Shown here piece by piece: positions 46,621 through 55,960 of a stretch of 64,000 nt of DNA. The DNA comes from Prevotella sp. (GTDB lineage: Bacteria > Bacteroidota > Bacteroidia > Bacteroidales > Bacteroidaceae). Position numbers and translations under genes: made by a program. Position 1 is the stretch's first letter. Every line of letters begins with the position of its first letter. The DNA lies in assembly GCA_016285245.1 (NCBI GenBank), contig JAEEQH010000001.1, positions 1 through 64,000 on the forward strand, written 5' to 3'. The notes below the pieces were generated by a model. That model searched no databases. It was given only the letters and a program-made list of their open reading frames with translations, and was not told where the DNA came from.

Positions 46621-49464
46621 ATGAACAAAAACTTGAATCAACTGAAAAACCTTGTTCTGGTGGCTCTCTTCGCTGTCGTGGCCGTAGCGTCGGTAACGGC
46701 TCAGGTGGTGTCATCCATCCCCGTCGACCCCGCCGTACGCATCGGCAAGCTGGACAACGGAATGACCTACTACATCCGCCACAACGCGTGGCCCGAGCAG
46801 CGCGCAGAGTTCTACATCGCCCAGAAGGTGGGCTCCATCCAGGAGGACGACGACCAGCGCGGACTGGCACACTTCCTGGAGCACATGGCCTTCAACGGCT
46901 CAAAGCACTTCAAGGGCAACGAGCTGCTGCGCTGGTGCGAGAGCGTCGGCGTGAAGTTCGGCACCGATCTCAACGCCTACACGTCGATAGACCAGACGGT
47001 ATATAACATCAGCAATGTACCCACGACGCGCGAGGGCATCATCGACTCGTGTCTGATGATCCTCTGGGACTGGGCCGACGGTCTGCTGCTGGAGCAGGAG
47101 GAGATTGAGAAGGAGCGTGGCGTCATCCATGAGGAGTGGCGCCTGCGTACCTCGGCACAGATGCGTATGCTGGAGCGCGACCTGCCGAAGCTCTACCCGG
47201 GGTCGAAGTACGGCCACCGTATGCCTATCGGACTGATGGAGATCATCGACAACTTCGAACGCCCGTTCCTGCAGCAGTACTACGAGAAGTGGTACCGCCC
47301 GGACAACCAGGGCATCATCGTCGTCGGCGATGTGGACGTGGATCAGGTGGAGCAGAAAATCAAGACGATGTTCTCGCAGATTGCCACCCCCGCAGCCGAT
47401 GCCGCGAAAGTGGTCATGGAGCCCGTGCCAGACAACGCCGAGCCCATCGTGGTCATCGACAAGGACAAGGAGCAGCGTATCAATATGGTCGAGGTGCTGT
47501 TCAAGCACGACGCCGTGCCCGACTCGGTGAAGACGTCGATGGTCTACCTGCTGAGCAACTACATGAGGAATACCGCCCTAGGGATGCTGAACAGCCGGCT
47601 CGGCGAGATGGCCCAGGAACCCGACTGCCCGTACCTGCAGGCATCGGTGAGCGACGGGATGTACCTGCTGTCGCGACCGAAGGACGCCTTCGACATCGTC
47701 GTCGTTCCCAAGGACGGCAAGATGAACGAGGCGTTGCAGCGCGTCTTCAAGGAGGTGCGCCGTGCCGCGGAGTTCGGCTTTACGCCGACGGAGTACAACC
47801 GCTCGAAGTTGAACACCATCAGCGCCCTGGACAAGCAGTATTTGAACAAGGACAAGCGCTACAACTCGCAGTTCGTCAGTGAGTACGTGCAGCACTTCCT
47901 CGAGAACGAGCCCATCCCCTCGCTCGACGACTACTACCAGCTGATGAAGCAGGTGGTACCCATGCTGCCGCTGGAGAGCATCAACCAGCTGATGAAGCAG
48001 TTCCCCGTCAGCAGCGACTCGAATATGGTCATCGTCAGCTTCAACCAGGAGAAGGACGGCGCCCTCTATCCCACCGAGGAGGGTCTGCTGGGTGCCATCA
48101 AGGCTGCCCGCGCCGAGAAGCTCGAGGCATACGTCGACAACGTGAAGGACGAGCCGCTGATGACCGTGCTGCCCAAGAAGGGCGCCATCGTGAAGGAGGA
48201 GAAGAACGACCTCTTCGGCTATTCCGAGCTGACGCTGTCGAACGGCGTGAAGGTGGTGTTGAAGCAGACCGATCTGAAGAAGGACCAGGTGCTGCTCACG
48301 GCCGAGGGCTGGGGCGGCTCGTCGCTCTACGGTCTTGGCGACCGTGCTAACGTCGCACTCTTCAGCGACGTCGTGGAGGCCAGCGGACTGGGTAACTTCT
48401 CGCACACCGAGCTCATCAAGGCCCTCGCCGGCAAGGTGGCCAGCGCCACGCTGTCGATGAGTACCTATCGCACGAACGTCAACGGCTCGTCGACACCGAA
48501 GGACGTGGAGACGATGCTGCAGCTTGCCTACCTCTACATGACCGCGAACATCAAGAAGGACCAGAAGAGCGTCGATCAGCTGATGAGGACCATGGAGGTG
48601 CAGCTGAAGAACCGCCTGTTGCAGCCAGAGGCCGTCTTCGCCGACTCGCTGAATGTTACCGCCACCAGCCATAACCCGCGCTTCAGGAATCTGGACGTGG
48701 AGGACTTGAAGGACGTCGATTACGACCGTATCCTGCGCATGGCGAAGGAGCGCACGGCCAACGCCGCCGCCTTCACGTTCACCATCATCGGCAACTACAA
48801 CGATAGCACCATCCGCCCGCTCATAGAGCAGTACATCGCCTCGCTGCCTGCTCAGAACATGATTCCCGAGAAGGGTAGCGACGTCGCCACCGACTACACG
48901 GGCAAGGTGGTCAACGACTTCAAGCACAAGGGCGAGACACCGAAAGCCATCGCCGTACTCAACTGGTATACGAAGCAGCTGCCCTACACGCTGCGCAACA
49001 GCATCCGCGCCCACATGGCAGGACAGGTGCTGCAGATGGTATACCTCAAGGAGATACGCGAGGAGGCCAGCGCCTCCTACACCGTCGTGGCGCAGGCCAG
49101 CCTGAACCGTAGCGACTTCGCCGACGAGGCGAATCTGCTGGCCTACTGTCCGATGAAGCCCGAGAAGGCCGACACCGCCATCGCCATCATGCGCCGCGCC
49201 GTCCAGGACATGGCCGCTGGTAAGATTGATGCCGACATGGTGAAGAAGGTGAAGGAGTATATGCTGAAGAGCCATGCCGACCAGCTGAAGCAGAACGGCT
49301 ACTGGCAGGGACGCATCAGCGTCTGGCGCAAGTGGGGCCTCGACTTCCATACCGACTACGTGAAGACCGTCCAGGCCATCACCCCTGCCAGCATCTGCGG
49401 CTTCGTCCGCGAGGTGCTGAAAGCCGGCAACGAACTTGAGGTCGTCATGCTGCCTGCAGAATAA
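46621..49464 (+). CDS. M16 family (insulinase/pitrilysin) metallopeptidase
   Basis: A 947-aa exported protein (signal peptide to about residue 28, VTAQ). It has two M16 repeats. The first has the inverted zinc motif HFLEHMAF (HxxEH) with the downstream Glu in EEIEKERGVIHEE. The second, from about residue 530 (LFGYSELTLSNGVKVVLKQTDL), lacks the motif and completes the clamshell. This full-length periplasmic form is common in Bacteroidetes and degrades peptides. It has its own promoter. Confidence 0.93.
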   Translation: MNKNLNQLKNLVLVALFAVVAVASVTAQVVSSIPVDPAVRIGKLDNGMTYYIRHNAWPEQRAEFYIAQKVGSIQEDDDQRGLAHFLEHMAFNGSKHFKGNELLRWCESVGVKFGTDLNAYTSIDQTVYNISNVPTTREGIIDSCLMILWDWADGLLLEQEEIEKERGVIHEEWRLRTSAQMRMLERDLPKLYPGSKYGHRMPIGLMEIIDNFERPFLQQYYEKWYRPDNQGIIVVGDVDVDQVEQKIKTMFSQIATPAADAAKVVMEPVPDNAEPIVVIDKDKEQRINMVEVLFKHDAVPDSVKTSMVYLLSNYMRNTALGMLNSRLGEMAQEPDCPYLQASVSDGMYLLSRPKDAFDIVVVPKDGKMNEALQRVFKEVRRAAEFGFTPTEYNRSKLNTISALDKQYLNKDKRYNSQFVSEYVQHFLENEPIPSLDDYYQLMKQVVPMLPLESINQLMKQFPVSSDSNMVIVSFNQEKDGALYPTEEGLLGAIKAARAEKLEAYVDNVKDEPLMTVLPKKGAIVKEEKNDLFGYSELTLSNGVKVVLKQTDLKKDQVLLTAEGWGGSSLYGLGDRANVALFSDVVEASGLGNFSHTELIKALAGKVASATLSMSTYRTNVNGSSTPKDVETMLQLAYLYMTANIKKDQKSVDQLMRTMEVQLKNRLLQPEAVFADSLNVTATSHNPRFRNLDVEDLKDVDYDRILRMAKERTANAAAFTFTIIGNYNDSTIRPLIEQYIASLPAQNMIPEKGSDVATDYTGKVVNDFKHKGETPKAIAVLNWYTKQLPYTLRNSIRAHMAGQVLQMVYLKEIREEASASYTVVAQASLNRSDFADEANLLAYCPMKPEKADTAIAIMRRAVQDMAAGKIDADMVKKVKEYMLKSHADQLKQNGYWQGRISVWRKWGLDFHTDYVKTVQAITPASICGFVREVLKAGNELEVVMLPAE

Positions 49465-49506
49465 ATTAATTACTAATTATTAATTACTAATTACTCATTA
49501 AAGACT
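49463..49506 (+). repeat. Heptamer array upstream of metK
   Basis: TAATTAC, TAATTAT, TAATTAC, TAATTAC and a degenerate unit fill the gap between the M16 stop and the metK start. A shorter ATTACTAATT array lies at 45680-45703 before xerD. Confidence 0.75.
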
Positions 49507-50820
49507 ATGAGTTATTTCTTTTCATCAGAATCAGTATCAGAAGGCCATCCCGACAAGGTGGCCGACCAGATTAGTGACGCCATACTAGACCAGTTCCTGG
49601 CTTACGACCCGAAGGCACGCGTGGCCTGTGAGTCGTTCGTCACCACAGGACAGGTGGTACTCATGGGCGAGGTGAGCAGCGAGGTGTACATAGACCTCCA
49701 GACCATCGCCCGCAACACCATCAAGCGCATTGGCTACACCAAGGCGGAGTACCAGTTCGACGGCGACTCCTGCGGTATCCTCAGTGCCATACACGAGCAG
49801 AGCGCCGATATCAACCGCGGCGTAGACAAAGTGGTCAGCGGTTCAGCCGCTGACGACGATCCCGAGATGGAGCAGGGCGCCGGCGACCAAGGCATGATGT
49901 TCGGCTACGCCACCAATGAGACGGAGAGCTTTATGCCCGTGTCGCTCGACTTGGCACACCTCATCATGCGCACGCTGGCCGACATCCGCAAGGAGGGGAA
50001 GGTGATGACCTACCTCCGTCCCGACGCCAAGAGTCAGGTGACGGTGCAATACTCCGACAACGGCGTGCCCGAGCGCATAGACACCATCGTCGTCTCGACG
50101 CAGCACGACGAGTTCCTCGTGGCGCACAACACCACCTTTGGACTCGCTAACGACGAGGCGATGCTCGCCCGGATCAAGGACGACGTCATCAACATCCTCA
50201 TACCGCGTGTGAAGCAGCAGATACACTCGCAGAAGGTGCTCGACCTCTTCGGCCTCGACATCAAGTACTATGTCAATCCCACGGGTAAGTTCGTCATAGG
50301 CGGACCCCACGGCGACACCGGACTGACGGGCCGCAAGATCATTGTTGACACCTACGGCGGCAAGGGTGCCCACGGCGGCGGTGCCTTCTCGGGCAAGGAC
50401 TCGTCGAAGGTAGACCGCTCGGCTGCCTACGCCGCTCGTCACATCGCCAAGAACATGGTGGCGGCAGGCGTCGCCGACGAGATGCTCGTACAGGTGGCCT
50501 ACGCCATCGGCATGGCACAGCCCATGAACATCTACGTCAATACCTACGGCCGCTCGCACGTGGCCATGAGCGACAGCGAGATCGCCCGGAAGGTGGAGCA
50601 GCTCTTCGACCTCCGTCCGAAGGCCATCGAGCGCACGCTGAAACTGCGCCAGCCGATGTACGTCGAGACGGCCGCCTACGGACACATGGGTCGAAAGAAC
50701 GAGGTGGTGAAGAAGGTGTTCACCAGCCATTACCACGAGACGAAGGAGATGGAGGTGGAGCTCTTCACTTGGGAGAAGCTCGACCGCGTCGACGATATCC
50801 GAAAGGCTTTCGGACTGTAA
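49507..50820 (+). CDS. metK: S-adenosylmethionine synthetase
   Basis: A 437-aa enzyme making SAM from methionine and ATP. Family signatures are [25 protein letters not shown] at the start, [13 protein letters not shown] and [22 protein letters not shown]. It is somewhat longer than E. coli MetK (384) because of inserts typical of the Bacteroidetes form. No SAM-responsive riboswitch is visible in the short upstream gap, which is only repeats. Confidence 0.97.
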   Translation: MSYFFSSESVSEGHPDKVADQISDAILDQFLAYDPKARVACESFVTTGQVVLMGEVSSEVYIDLQTIARNTIKRIGYTKAEYQFDGDSCGILSAIHEQSADINRGVDKVVSGSAADDDPEMEQGAGDQGMMFGYATNETESFMPVSLDLAHLIMRTLADIRKEGKVMTYLRPDAKSQVTVQYSDNGVPERIDTIVVSTQHDEFLVAHNTTFGLANDEAMLARIKDDVINILIPRVKQQIHSQKVLDLFGLDIKYYVNPTGKFVIGGPHGDTGLTGRKIIVDTYGGKGAHGGGAFSGKDSSKVDRSAAYAARHIAKNMVAAGVADEMLVQVAYAIGMAQPMNIYVNTYGRSHVAMSDSEIARKVEQLFDLRPKAIERTLKLRQPMYVETAAYGHMGRKNEVVKKVFTSHYHETKEMEVELFTWEKLDRVDDIRKAFGL

Positions 50821-50845
50821 ACCCCACGCCGCTGCCGTCAACCCC

Positions 50846-51553
50846 ATGCTGCCACTATATTACAAGGAAACGTTCTTCACCAAGGACTCGCTGCTACACC
50901 CAGAGGTCGGCAGCGAGGCCATGGGCGTTGCCGGCGACCCCGTGCCCTACCAGGTGCGCAACGACGACGTCATCACCAGCCTGCTGCTCATCTGCCTGGT
51001 GGCGATGGTCCTGACACTTGCCAACTACAAGAAACTCATCGGACAGTGGTTCAAGGTGCTGCTCTCCGTTCAGACTTGTCTGCTCACGAGCATCATCGGC
51101 TACTTCGCGGCCAAGGAGTATATGGCCGAGACGTTTGTCATCAATTCCGAGTATCTGCTCATCTTCATTTTCTTTGCCATACTCATCGCCTACTTCGGTG
51201 TGAAAGTGGTGCTCTATGATATCGTCAACGGTGTATTCTTCGATGGTAAAAGAAACGGACAACTGATAGCCGCGCTACTCACGGCCGCGGCCGCTCAGGG
51301 GGTGGCATTGTTGCCTGTGGTGCTACTGCTCGTCTATTTCGGGCTTTCGCTGCAAAATGTCCTATATTATTTTGCAATTATCGTTGTAATAGCGAAAATA
51401 TGGGCGTTTTATAAGAGTTATGTAATCTTTTTTCGCCAAAAAGGTTTTTTTCTGCAGATTATTTTGTACTTTTGTGCCCTCGAAGCCGTACCGCTCGCCG
51501 CTCTCGTGGGTGCTTGGCAGATGACGGTCGGTTTTCTGGAAGTAAATTATTAG
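50846..51553 (+). CDS. DUF4271 integral membrane protein
   Basis: A 235-aa protein with about six or seven transmembrane helices after a polar N-terminus (residues 1-45). The gene order DUF4271-hemD-rnpA-yidD-tyrS is conserved in Bacteroidales and supports the call. Function unknown. The last 60 bases hold a TACTTTTG promoter element at 51467-51474 that may serve hemD. Confidence 0.88.
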   Translation: MLPLYYKETFFTKDSLLHPEVGSEAMGVAGDPVPYQVRNDDVITSLLLICLVAMVLTLANYKKLIGQWFKVLLSVQTCLLTSIIGYFAAKEYMAETFVINSEYLLIFIFFAILIAYFGVKVVLYDIVNGVFFDGKRNGQLIAALLTAAAAQGVALLPVVLLLVYFGLSLQNVLYYFAIIVVIAKIWAFYKSYVIFFRQKGFFLQIILYFCALEAVPLAALVGAWQMTVGFLEVNY

Positions 51554-51562
51554 GACAGAAAG

Positions 51563-52312
51563 ATGATAAAGAAAATCTTGGTATCGCAACCGAAACCTGC
51601 CAGCGAGAAGTCTCCCTATTTCGATATAGCGGAGAAGTTTGATGTGGAACTCGTCTTCCGCCCCTTCATCAAGGTGGAGAGCATGACAGCGAAGGATTTC
51701 CGCGCACAAAGGGTGAACATCCTGGACTACACCGCCATCGTGTTCACCTCGCGTCACGCCATCGACCACTTCTTCACACTCGCCAAAGAGCTGAGGGTAG
51801 CCATCCCCGAGGACATGAAGTACTTCTGCGTCACGGAGACCATCGCCCTCTACATTCAGAAATACGTCCAGTATCGTAAGCGTAAGGTGTTCTTTGGCAC
51901 CACAGGACGCATCGACGACCTCCTCCCCACGATGGTCAAGCACAAGACCGAGAAGTACCTCGTCCCCATGAGCGACGTCCATAATGACGCCGTCAGCGTG
52001 CTCCTCGACTCCAAGAAGCTGAACCACAAGGAGTGCGTGATGTATCGCACCGTCAGCAATGACTTCACCCCCGAGGAGGTGGAGACGTTCGACTACGATA
52101 TGCTCATCTTCTTCAGCCCCTCGGGTATCGAGTCGCTGACGAAGAACTTCCCCGACTTCGAGCAGGGCGAGATTGCCATCGCCACCTTCGGTCCCACGAC
52201 GGCGAAGGCTGCCCGCGATGCCGGTCTGCGCCTGGACTTGGAAGCACCCAGCGAGAAGTATCCGTCTATGACGGGCGCCTTGCAGCATTTCCTCTTGCTG
52301 CAGGACGATTAA
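51563..52312 (+). CDS. hemD: Uroporphyrinogen-III synthase
   Basis: A 249-aa protein of the HemD fold: two alpha/beta domains with KILVSQPKPASEKSPYFDIAEK at the start, VFTSRHAIDHFF, YRTVSNDFTPEEVETFDYDMLIFFSPSGIESL and IATFGPTTAKAARDAGLRLDLEAPSEKYPSM. It closes hydroxymethylbilane to uroporphyrinogen III in tetrapyrrole synthesis. It starts 9 nt after DUF4271. The family diverges strongly in sequence but this Bacteroidetes form is well recognised. Confidence 0.9.
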   Translation: MIKKILVSQPKPASEKSPYFDIAEKFDVELVFRPFIKVESMTAKDFRAQRVNILDYTAIVFTSRHAIDHFFTLAKELRVAIPEDMKYFCVTETIALYIQKYVQYRKRKVFFGTTGRIDDLLPTMVKHKTEKYLVPMSDVHNDAVSVLLDSKKLNHKECVMYRTVSNDFTPEEVETFDYDMLIFFSPSGIESLTKNFPDFEQGEIAIATFGPTTAKAARDAGLRLDLEAPSEKYPSMTGALQHFLLLQDD

Positions 52313-52345
52313 GATAGCCGTTCAAACCGTCTAATATATAATAAG

Positions 52346-52738
52346 GTGGTAGAGGGTCGTGCCACTTTCCACAAGCGAGAGCGTCTGGTCAGCCGACGGC
52401 TGATAGAGCTGCTCTTCGGAACGCCGGCAAGTCGTTCGCTGGCACAGTACCCTCTCAGAATGGTCTACCAGCTGCGCGAGCGTGGCGAGGGCGACGAGCC
52501 CGTACAGATGCTCGTCAGCGTGCCGAAGAAGCGTTTCAAGCACGCCGTCGACCGCAACCGCGTCAAGCGGCAGGTCCGCGAAGCCTACCGCCACAGTAAG
52601 CAGGCCCTCTATGACGCCCTGCCCGAGGACAAGGCGATGACGGTGGCCTTCGTATGGCTCACGGACAGACACCTGCCCACCGCTGAGGTGACGGCGAAGG
52701 TGACGGACCTTGTCGACAAACTGGCTGAGAGACTATGA
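52346..52738 (+). CDS. rnpA: Ribonuclease P protein component
   Basis: A 130-aa basic protein with the RnpA signature [29 protein letters not shown] start at 52346 ([24 protein letters not shown]). It binds RNase P RNA in tRNA 5' maturation. The stop overlaps the yidD start (ATGA). Confidence 0.95.
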   Translation: MVEGRATFHKRERLVSRRLIELLFGTPASRSLAQYPLRMVYQLRERGEGDEPVQMLVSVPKKRFKHAVDRNRVKRQVREAYRHSKQALYDALPEDKAMTVAFVWLTDRHLPTAEVTAKVTDLVDKLAERL

Positions 52739-52965
52739 CGTGGCTTGCGCGAACACTCTCCCGACTGCTGGTGCTCCCCATCAGGTTCTACCAGCTAGCC
52801 ATATCGCCACTGCTCGGTCCCACCTGCCGCTTCACGCCGACGTGTAGCGAGTACGCCCGTCAGGCCATTCTCAAGCACGGTCCCATCAAGGGCCTTGGTC
52901 TTGCCATCTGGCGTATCCTCCGCTGTAACCCCTGGGGCGGCTCGGGGTACGATCCGGTACCGTGA
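52735..52965 (+). CDS. yidD: Membrane protein insertion efficiency factor
   Basis: A 76-aa protein with the YidD signature [32 protein letters not shown] and the ending [14 protein letters not shown]. An N-terminal amphipathic helix puts it at the inner membrane, where it aids YidC-dependent insertion. Coupled to rnpA by a 4-bp overlap. Confidence 0.96.
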   Translation: MTWLARTLSRLLVLPIRFYQLAISPLLGPTCRFTPTCSEYARQAILKHGPIKGLGLAIWRILRCNPWGGSGYDPVP

Positions 52966-52966
52966 G

Positions 52967-53028
52967 AAATTGAAGAATTGAAAAATTGAAAAATTGAAGT
53001 TCTTTTGAAGAATTTAAGAATTAAGAAT
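52967..53028 (+). repeat. Period-8 array upstream of tyrS
   Basis: Units of ATTGAAAA repeated about four times, then a degenerate TTAAGAA run up to the tyrS start codon. Longer period than most arrays here, same position relative to a start codon. Confidence 0.65.
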
Positions 53029-54327
53029 ATGCGAAAGAATTTTGTTGAAGAGCTGCGCTGGCGCGGTATGCTGGCACAGATGATGCCGGGAACGGAAGAA
53101 CTGTTGCAGAAGGAAATGGTGACAGCCTACCTCGGCACCGACCCCACGGCCGACTCCCTGCATATCGGCCACCTCTGTGGCATTATGATGCTGCGTCACC
53201 TGCAGCGTTGCGGACACCGTCCCGTCATCCTCGTCGGCGGTGCCACTGGCATGATCGGCGACCCCAGCGGCAAGTCGCAGGAGCGTAACCTGCTCAACGA
53301 CGAGACGCTGCGTCACAACCAGGAGTGTATCAAGGCACAGGTGGCGAAGTTCCTGGACTTCGAGAGCAAGGACGAGAACGCTGCCCTGATGGTGAACAAC
53401 TACGACTGGATGAAGGACTTCACGTTCCTCGACTTCGCCCGTGAGGTGGGTAAACACATCACCGTCAACTACATGATGGCCAAGGAGAGCGTTCAGCAGC
53501 GCCTTAACGGTACTGCCCGCGACGGCCTGTCGTTCACGGAGTTCACCTACCAGCTGCTGCAGGGCTACGACTTCCTGTACCTTTACCAGCACTACGGCGT
53601 GAAGCTGCAGCTCGGCGGTAACGACCAGTGGGGTAACATGACCACCGGCACGGAGCTCATCCGCCGCACGCTGGGCAACGACGTCGAGACGTTTGCACTG
53701 ACCTGTCCGCTCATCACGAAGAGCGACGGCAAGAAGTTCGGCAAGACCGAGAGCGGCAACATATGGCTCGACCCGAAGCGCACGACGCCCTACCGCTTCT
53801 ATCAGTTCTGGCTGAACGTCAGCGACGACGATGCGGAGCGCTACATCAAGATATTCACCTCGCTGGAGAAGGACGTCATCGACGCCCTCATCGAGGAGCA
53901 CCGTCAGGATCCCGGTCGCCGTGTGCTGCAGAAGCGCCTGGCCGAGGAGACGACCATCCTTGTTCACTCGAAGGAGGCGCTGGACATGGCCATCGAGGCC
54001 TCGAATATCCTCTTCGGCAAGTCCACCAAGGAGGCGCTGGAGCGTCTCGACGAGCAGACTTTCCTCGACGTCTTCGACGGTGTCGAGAAGTTCGATGTGT
54101 CGAAGGACCAGCTCGGCCAGCCCGCCATCGAGCTGCTGACCACTGTGGCCCCCGTCTTCCCCTCGAAGGGTGAGATGCGCAAGATGGTGCAGGGCGGCGG
54201 TGTCTCGCTGAACAAGGAGAAACTCACCGACCAGCAGCGTCCCATCACGGCCGACGACCTCATCGACGGCAAGTACGTGTTGGTACAGAAAGGCAAGAAG
54301 AACTACTATCTGCTCATTGTAAAATGA
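53029..54327 (+). CDS. tyrS: Tyrosine--tRNA ligase
   Basis: A 432-aa class I synthetase. Start at 53029 ([21 protein letters not shown]); the longer frame from 53005 is repeat DNA. The HIGH-type motif is [12 protein letters not shown], the KMSKS-type loop is [12 protein letters not shown], and the C-terminal S4-like domain ([18 protein letters not shown]) binds the tRNA. Last gene of the hemD-rnpA-yidD-tyrS group; heptamers and a hairpin follow. Confidence 0.96.
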   Translation: MRKNFVEELRWRGMLAQMMPGTEELLQKEMVTAYLGTDPTADSLHIGHLCGIMMLRHLQRCGHRPVILVGGATGMIGDPSGKSQERNLLNDETLRHNQECIKAQVAKFLDFESKDENAALMVNNYDWMKDFTFLDFAREVGKHITVNYMMAKESVQQRLNGTARDGLSFTEFTYQLLQGYDFLYLYQHYGVKLQLGGNDQWGNMTTGTELIRRTLGNDVETFALTCPLITKSDGKKFGKTESGNIWLDPKRTTPYRFYQFWLNVSDDDAERYIKIFTSLEKDVIDALIEEHRQDPGRRVLQKRLAEETTILVHSKEALDMAIEASNILFGKSTKEALERLDEQTFLDVFDGVEKFDVSKDQLGQPAIELLTTVAPVFPSKGEMRKMVQGGGVSLNKEKLTDQQRPITADDLIDGKYVLVQKGKKNYYLLIVK

Positions 54328-54357
54328 GAAATGAGAAGTGAGAAATGAGAAATGATA
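54321..54357 (+). repeat. Heptamer array after tyrS
   Basis: GAGAAAT, GAGAAGT, GAGAAAT, GAGAAAT and a partial unit, beginning in the last codons of tyrS. Confidence 0.7.
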
Positions 54358-54389
54358 GGGAAAAATTTGGCGTTACGCCAAATTTTCCC
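54358..54389 (+). terminator. Hairpin between tyrS and tRNA-Gln
   Basis: GGGAAAAATTTGGCG and CGCCAAATTTTCCC around a TTA loop, with one unpaired A. It lies between the -33 and -7 boxes of the tRNA promoter, so it may both stop tyrS transcription and affect tRNA initiation. Confidence 0.6.
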
Positions 54390-54397
54390 TACCTTTG
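54366..54397 (+). promoter_or_regulatory. Promoter of tRNA-Gln
   Basis: TTTG at 54366-54369, 20 nt, TACCTTTG at 54390-54397. The tRNA 5' end follows 27 nt later. Confidence 0.65.
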
Positions 54398-54424
54398 CAT
54401 CCGATTTCGAAAGAATCGCTTTCC

Positions 54425-54495
54425 TGGACGATGGTGTAATGGTAACACTACAGGTTTTGGTTCTGTCATTCCCGGTTCGAATCCGAGTCGTCCAA
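54425..54495 (+). tRNA. tRNA-Gln (UUG)
   Basis: 71 nt. Acceptor TGGACGA pairs with TCGTCCA; the T arm holds GGTTCGAATCC. The anticodon loop TTTTGGT has anticodon TTG at its centre, with ACAGG/TCTGT as the stem (one G-U pair). CCA is not encoded. Stand-alone gene with its own promoter. Confidence 0.95.
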
Positions 54496-54534
54496 CATAC
54501 AACTACAGACTATTAACTTAAAAACTAAAGAAAA

Positions 54535-55338
54535 ATGGCAAATCCTTTTTCACTTGAGGGAAAGAACGCCTGGATCACGGGCGCTTCCTACGGTATCGGT
54601 TTTAACATTGCCAAGGCTTTCGTAGCCGCTGGTATTAAGAACATCATCTTCAACGACATCAACGAGGCTGCCCTGCAGCGTGGTCTGGACAACTACAAGG
54701 AGGCTGGCATCGACAACGTCAAAGGCTACGTCTGCGACGTCACCGACGAGAACGCGGTGAAGGCGCTGGTGGCTAAGATCCACGAGGAGGTAGGACAGAT
54801 AGACATCCTGGTGAACAACGCGGGTATCATCAAGCGCATCCCGATGCACGAGATGAAGCGCGAGGAGTTCCAGCAGGTCATCGACATCGATCTCGTTGGA
54901 CCGTTCATCTGCTCGAGCGCCGTTATCCCTGAGATGATGGAGCGTCGCGAGGGTAAGATCATCAATATCTGCTCGATGATGTCTGAGCTGGGCCGCGAGA
55001 CGGTGAGCGCCTACGCTGCCGCTAAGGGTGGCCTGAAGATGCTGACGAGAAACATCTGCTCGGAGTACGGCGAGTACAACATCCAGTGCAATGGCATCGG
55101 CCCGGGCTACATCGCCACACCGCAGACGGCTCCGCTGCGCGAGCGTCAGGCTGACGGCAGCCGCCATCCGTTCGACTCGTTCATCTGTGCTAAGACGCCT
55201 GCCGGCCGCTGGCTCGATCCCTCGGAGCTGGGTGGTCCCGCTGTGTTCCTGGCTTCGCACGCCTCTGACGCCGTGAATGGCCACGTGCTGTATGTGGATG
55301 GTGGTATCTTGGCGTACATCGGCAAGCAGCCGAAATAA
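54535..55338 (+). CDS. SDR-family gluconate 5-dehydrogenase-like oxidoreductase
   Basis: A 267-aa short-chain dehydrogenase. The cofactor loop is TGASYGIGFNIA (residues 15-26), NNAGIIKR follows, and the catalytic Ser-Tyr-Lys lie in ICSMMSELGRETVSAYAAAKGG. The sequence is of the gluconate 5-dehydrogenase/KduD group that reduces 5-keto sugars in uronate and gluconate use. No other sugar-acid genes are adjacent, so the exact substrate is uncertain. It ends at a strong bidirectional terminator. Confidence 0.88.
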   Translation: MANPFSLEGKNAWITGASYGIGFNIAKAFVAAGIKNIIFNDINEAALQRGLDNYKEAGIDNVKGYVCDVTDENAVKALVAKIHEEVGQIDILVNNAGIIKRIPMHEMKREEFQQVIDIDLVGPFICSSAVIPEMMERREGKIINICSMMSELGRETVSAYAAAKGGLKMLTRNICSEYGEYNIQCNGIGPGYIATPQTAPLRERQADGSRHPFDSFICAKTPAGRWLDPSELGGPAVFLASHASDAVNGHVLYVDGGILAYIGKQPK

Positions 55339-55362
55339 ATTGAGGTTTTATAATCGATAAGA

Positions 55363-55400
55363 ACTAAGAAAGGCTTCCCTGCTGGGAAGCCTTTCTTAGT
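55363..55400. terminator. Bidirectional terminator between SDR and HU genes
   Basis: ACTAAGAAAGGCTTCCC, TGCT, GGGAAGCCTTTCTTAGT: a perfect 17-bp stem with a 4-nt loop and T/A runs on both sides, between convergent genes. Confidence 0.9.
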
Positions 55401-55420
55401 ATTTTTCTTTTACAAAAAGA

Positions 55421-55693
55421 TTAGTTGATGGCGTCAGCCAGCTCAGCACCAGCCTTGAACTTGGCAACCTTCTTAGCAGCAATCTTAATCTTCTGCTTGG
55501 TGGCGGGGTTGATACCCTCACGAGCGGGGCGCTCGTTGATGCTGAAAGTACCGAAACCGACGAGGGCGATCTTGTCACCAGCTACCAGGGCGTCCTTAAT
55601 AGCTGCAACAGTAGCGTCAAGAGCCTTCTTTGCGTCAACCTTAGAGATGCCAGCTCCTGCTGCAATCTTCTCTACCAATTCTGTTTTGTTCAT
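55421..55693 (-). CDS. hup: HU family DNA-binding protein
   Basis: A 90-aa histone-like protein: MNKTELVEKIAAGAGISKVDAKKALDA, then VGFGTFSINERPAREGINPATKQKIKI (the DNA-binding beta-arm with the intercalating Pro) and the C-terminal helix. Standard HU length. It has its own promoter and terminator. Confidence 0.96.
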   Translation of the reverse strand: MNKTELVEKIAAGAGISKVDAKKALDATVAAIKDALVAGDKIALVGFGTFSINERPAREGINPATKQKIKIAAKKVAKFKAGAELADAIN

Positions 55694-55756
55694 AATTGTT
55701 GTTGTTTTAAGTGGTTATTGAATATAAAAAAAATAGGTTTCTTCAGAATTCCACCG

Positions 55757-55787
55757 CAAATATAGGGTAAACAATTCAGAAAAACAA
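55757..55787 (-). promoter_or_regulatory. Promoter of hup
   Basis: On the minus strand TTG at 55787-55785, about 20 nt, then TATATTTG at 55764-55757. This leaves a leader of about 60 nt. Confidence 0.6.
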
Positions 55788-55869
55788 CAAAAAATGAGAA
55801 AATTTTGCTTTTTTATTGAAAAAATGTGGTGAAAGGGGCGTTTTTCTGCAAAAAACCGGGATTTTTTAG

Positions 55870-55877
55870 TAATTTTG
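55870..55877 (+). promoter_or_regulatory. TAnnTTTG promoter element for the rhomboid gene
   Basis: TAATTTTG followed by a leader of about 80 nt before the ATG at 55961. Confidence 0.5.
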
Positions 55878-55960
55878 CAGCGCGAAAGGCCTCGTGAAGT
55901 CCGAAATGGACGCTGGCCGGAAACGAATAATTGTATATCAACCCTAAGTGCATAACAACG

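Noticed and set aside
47578..49350. 590-aa minus-strand frame within the M16 peptidase gene
   Set aside because: Antisense shadow of a strongly supported gene. The same holds for the 594-aa frame opposite secDF.
49463..49506. SAM riboswitch upstream of metK
   Set aside because: The gap is only about 42 nt and consists of TAATTAC heptamers; too short for a known SAM aptamer.
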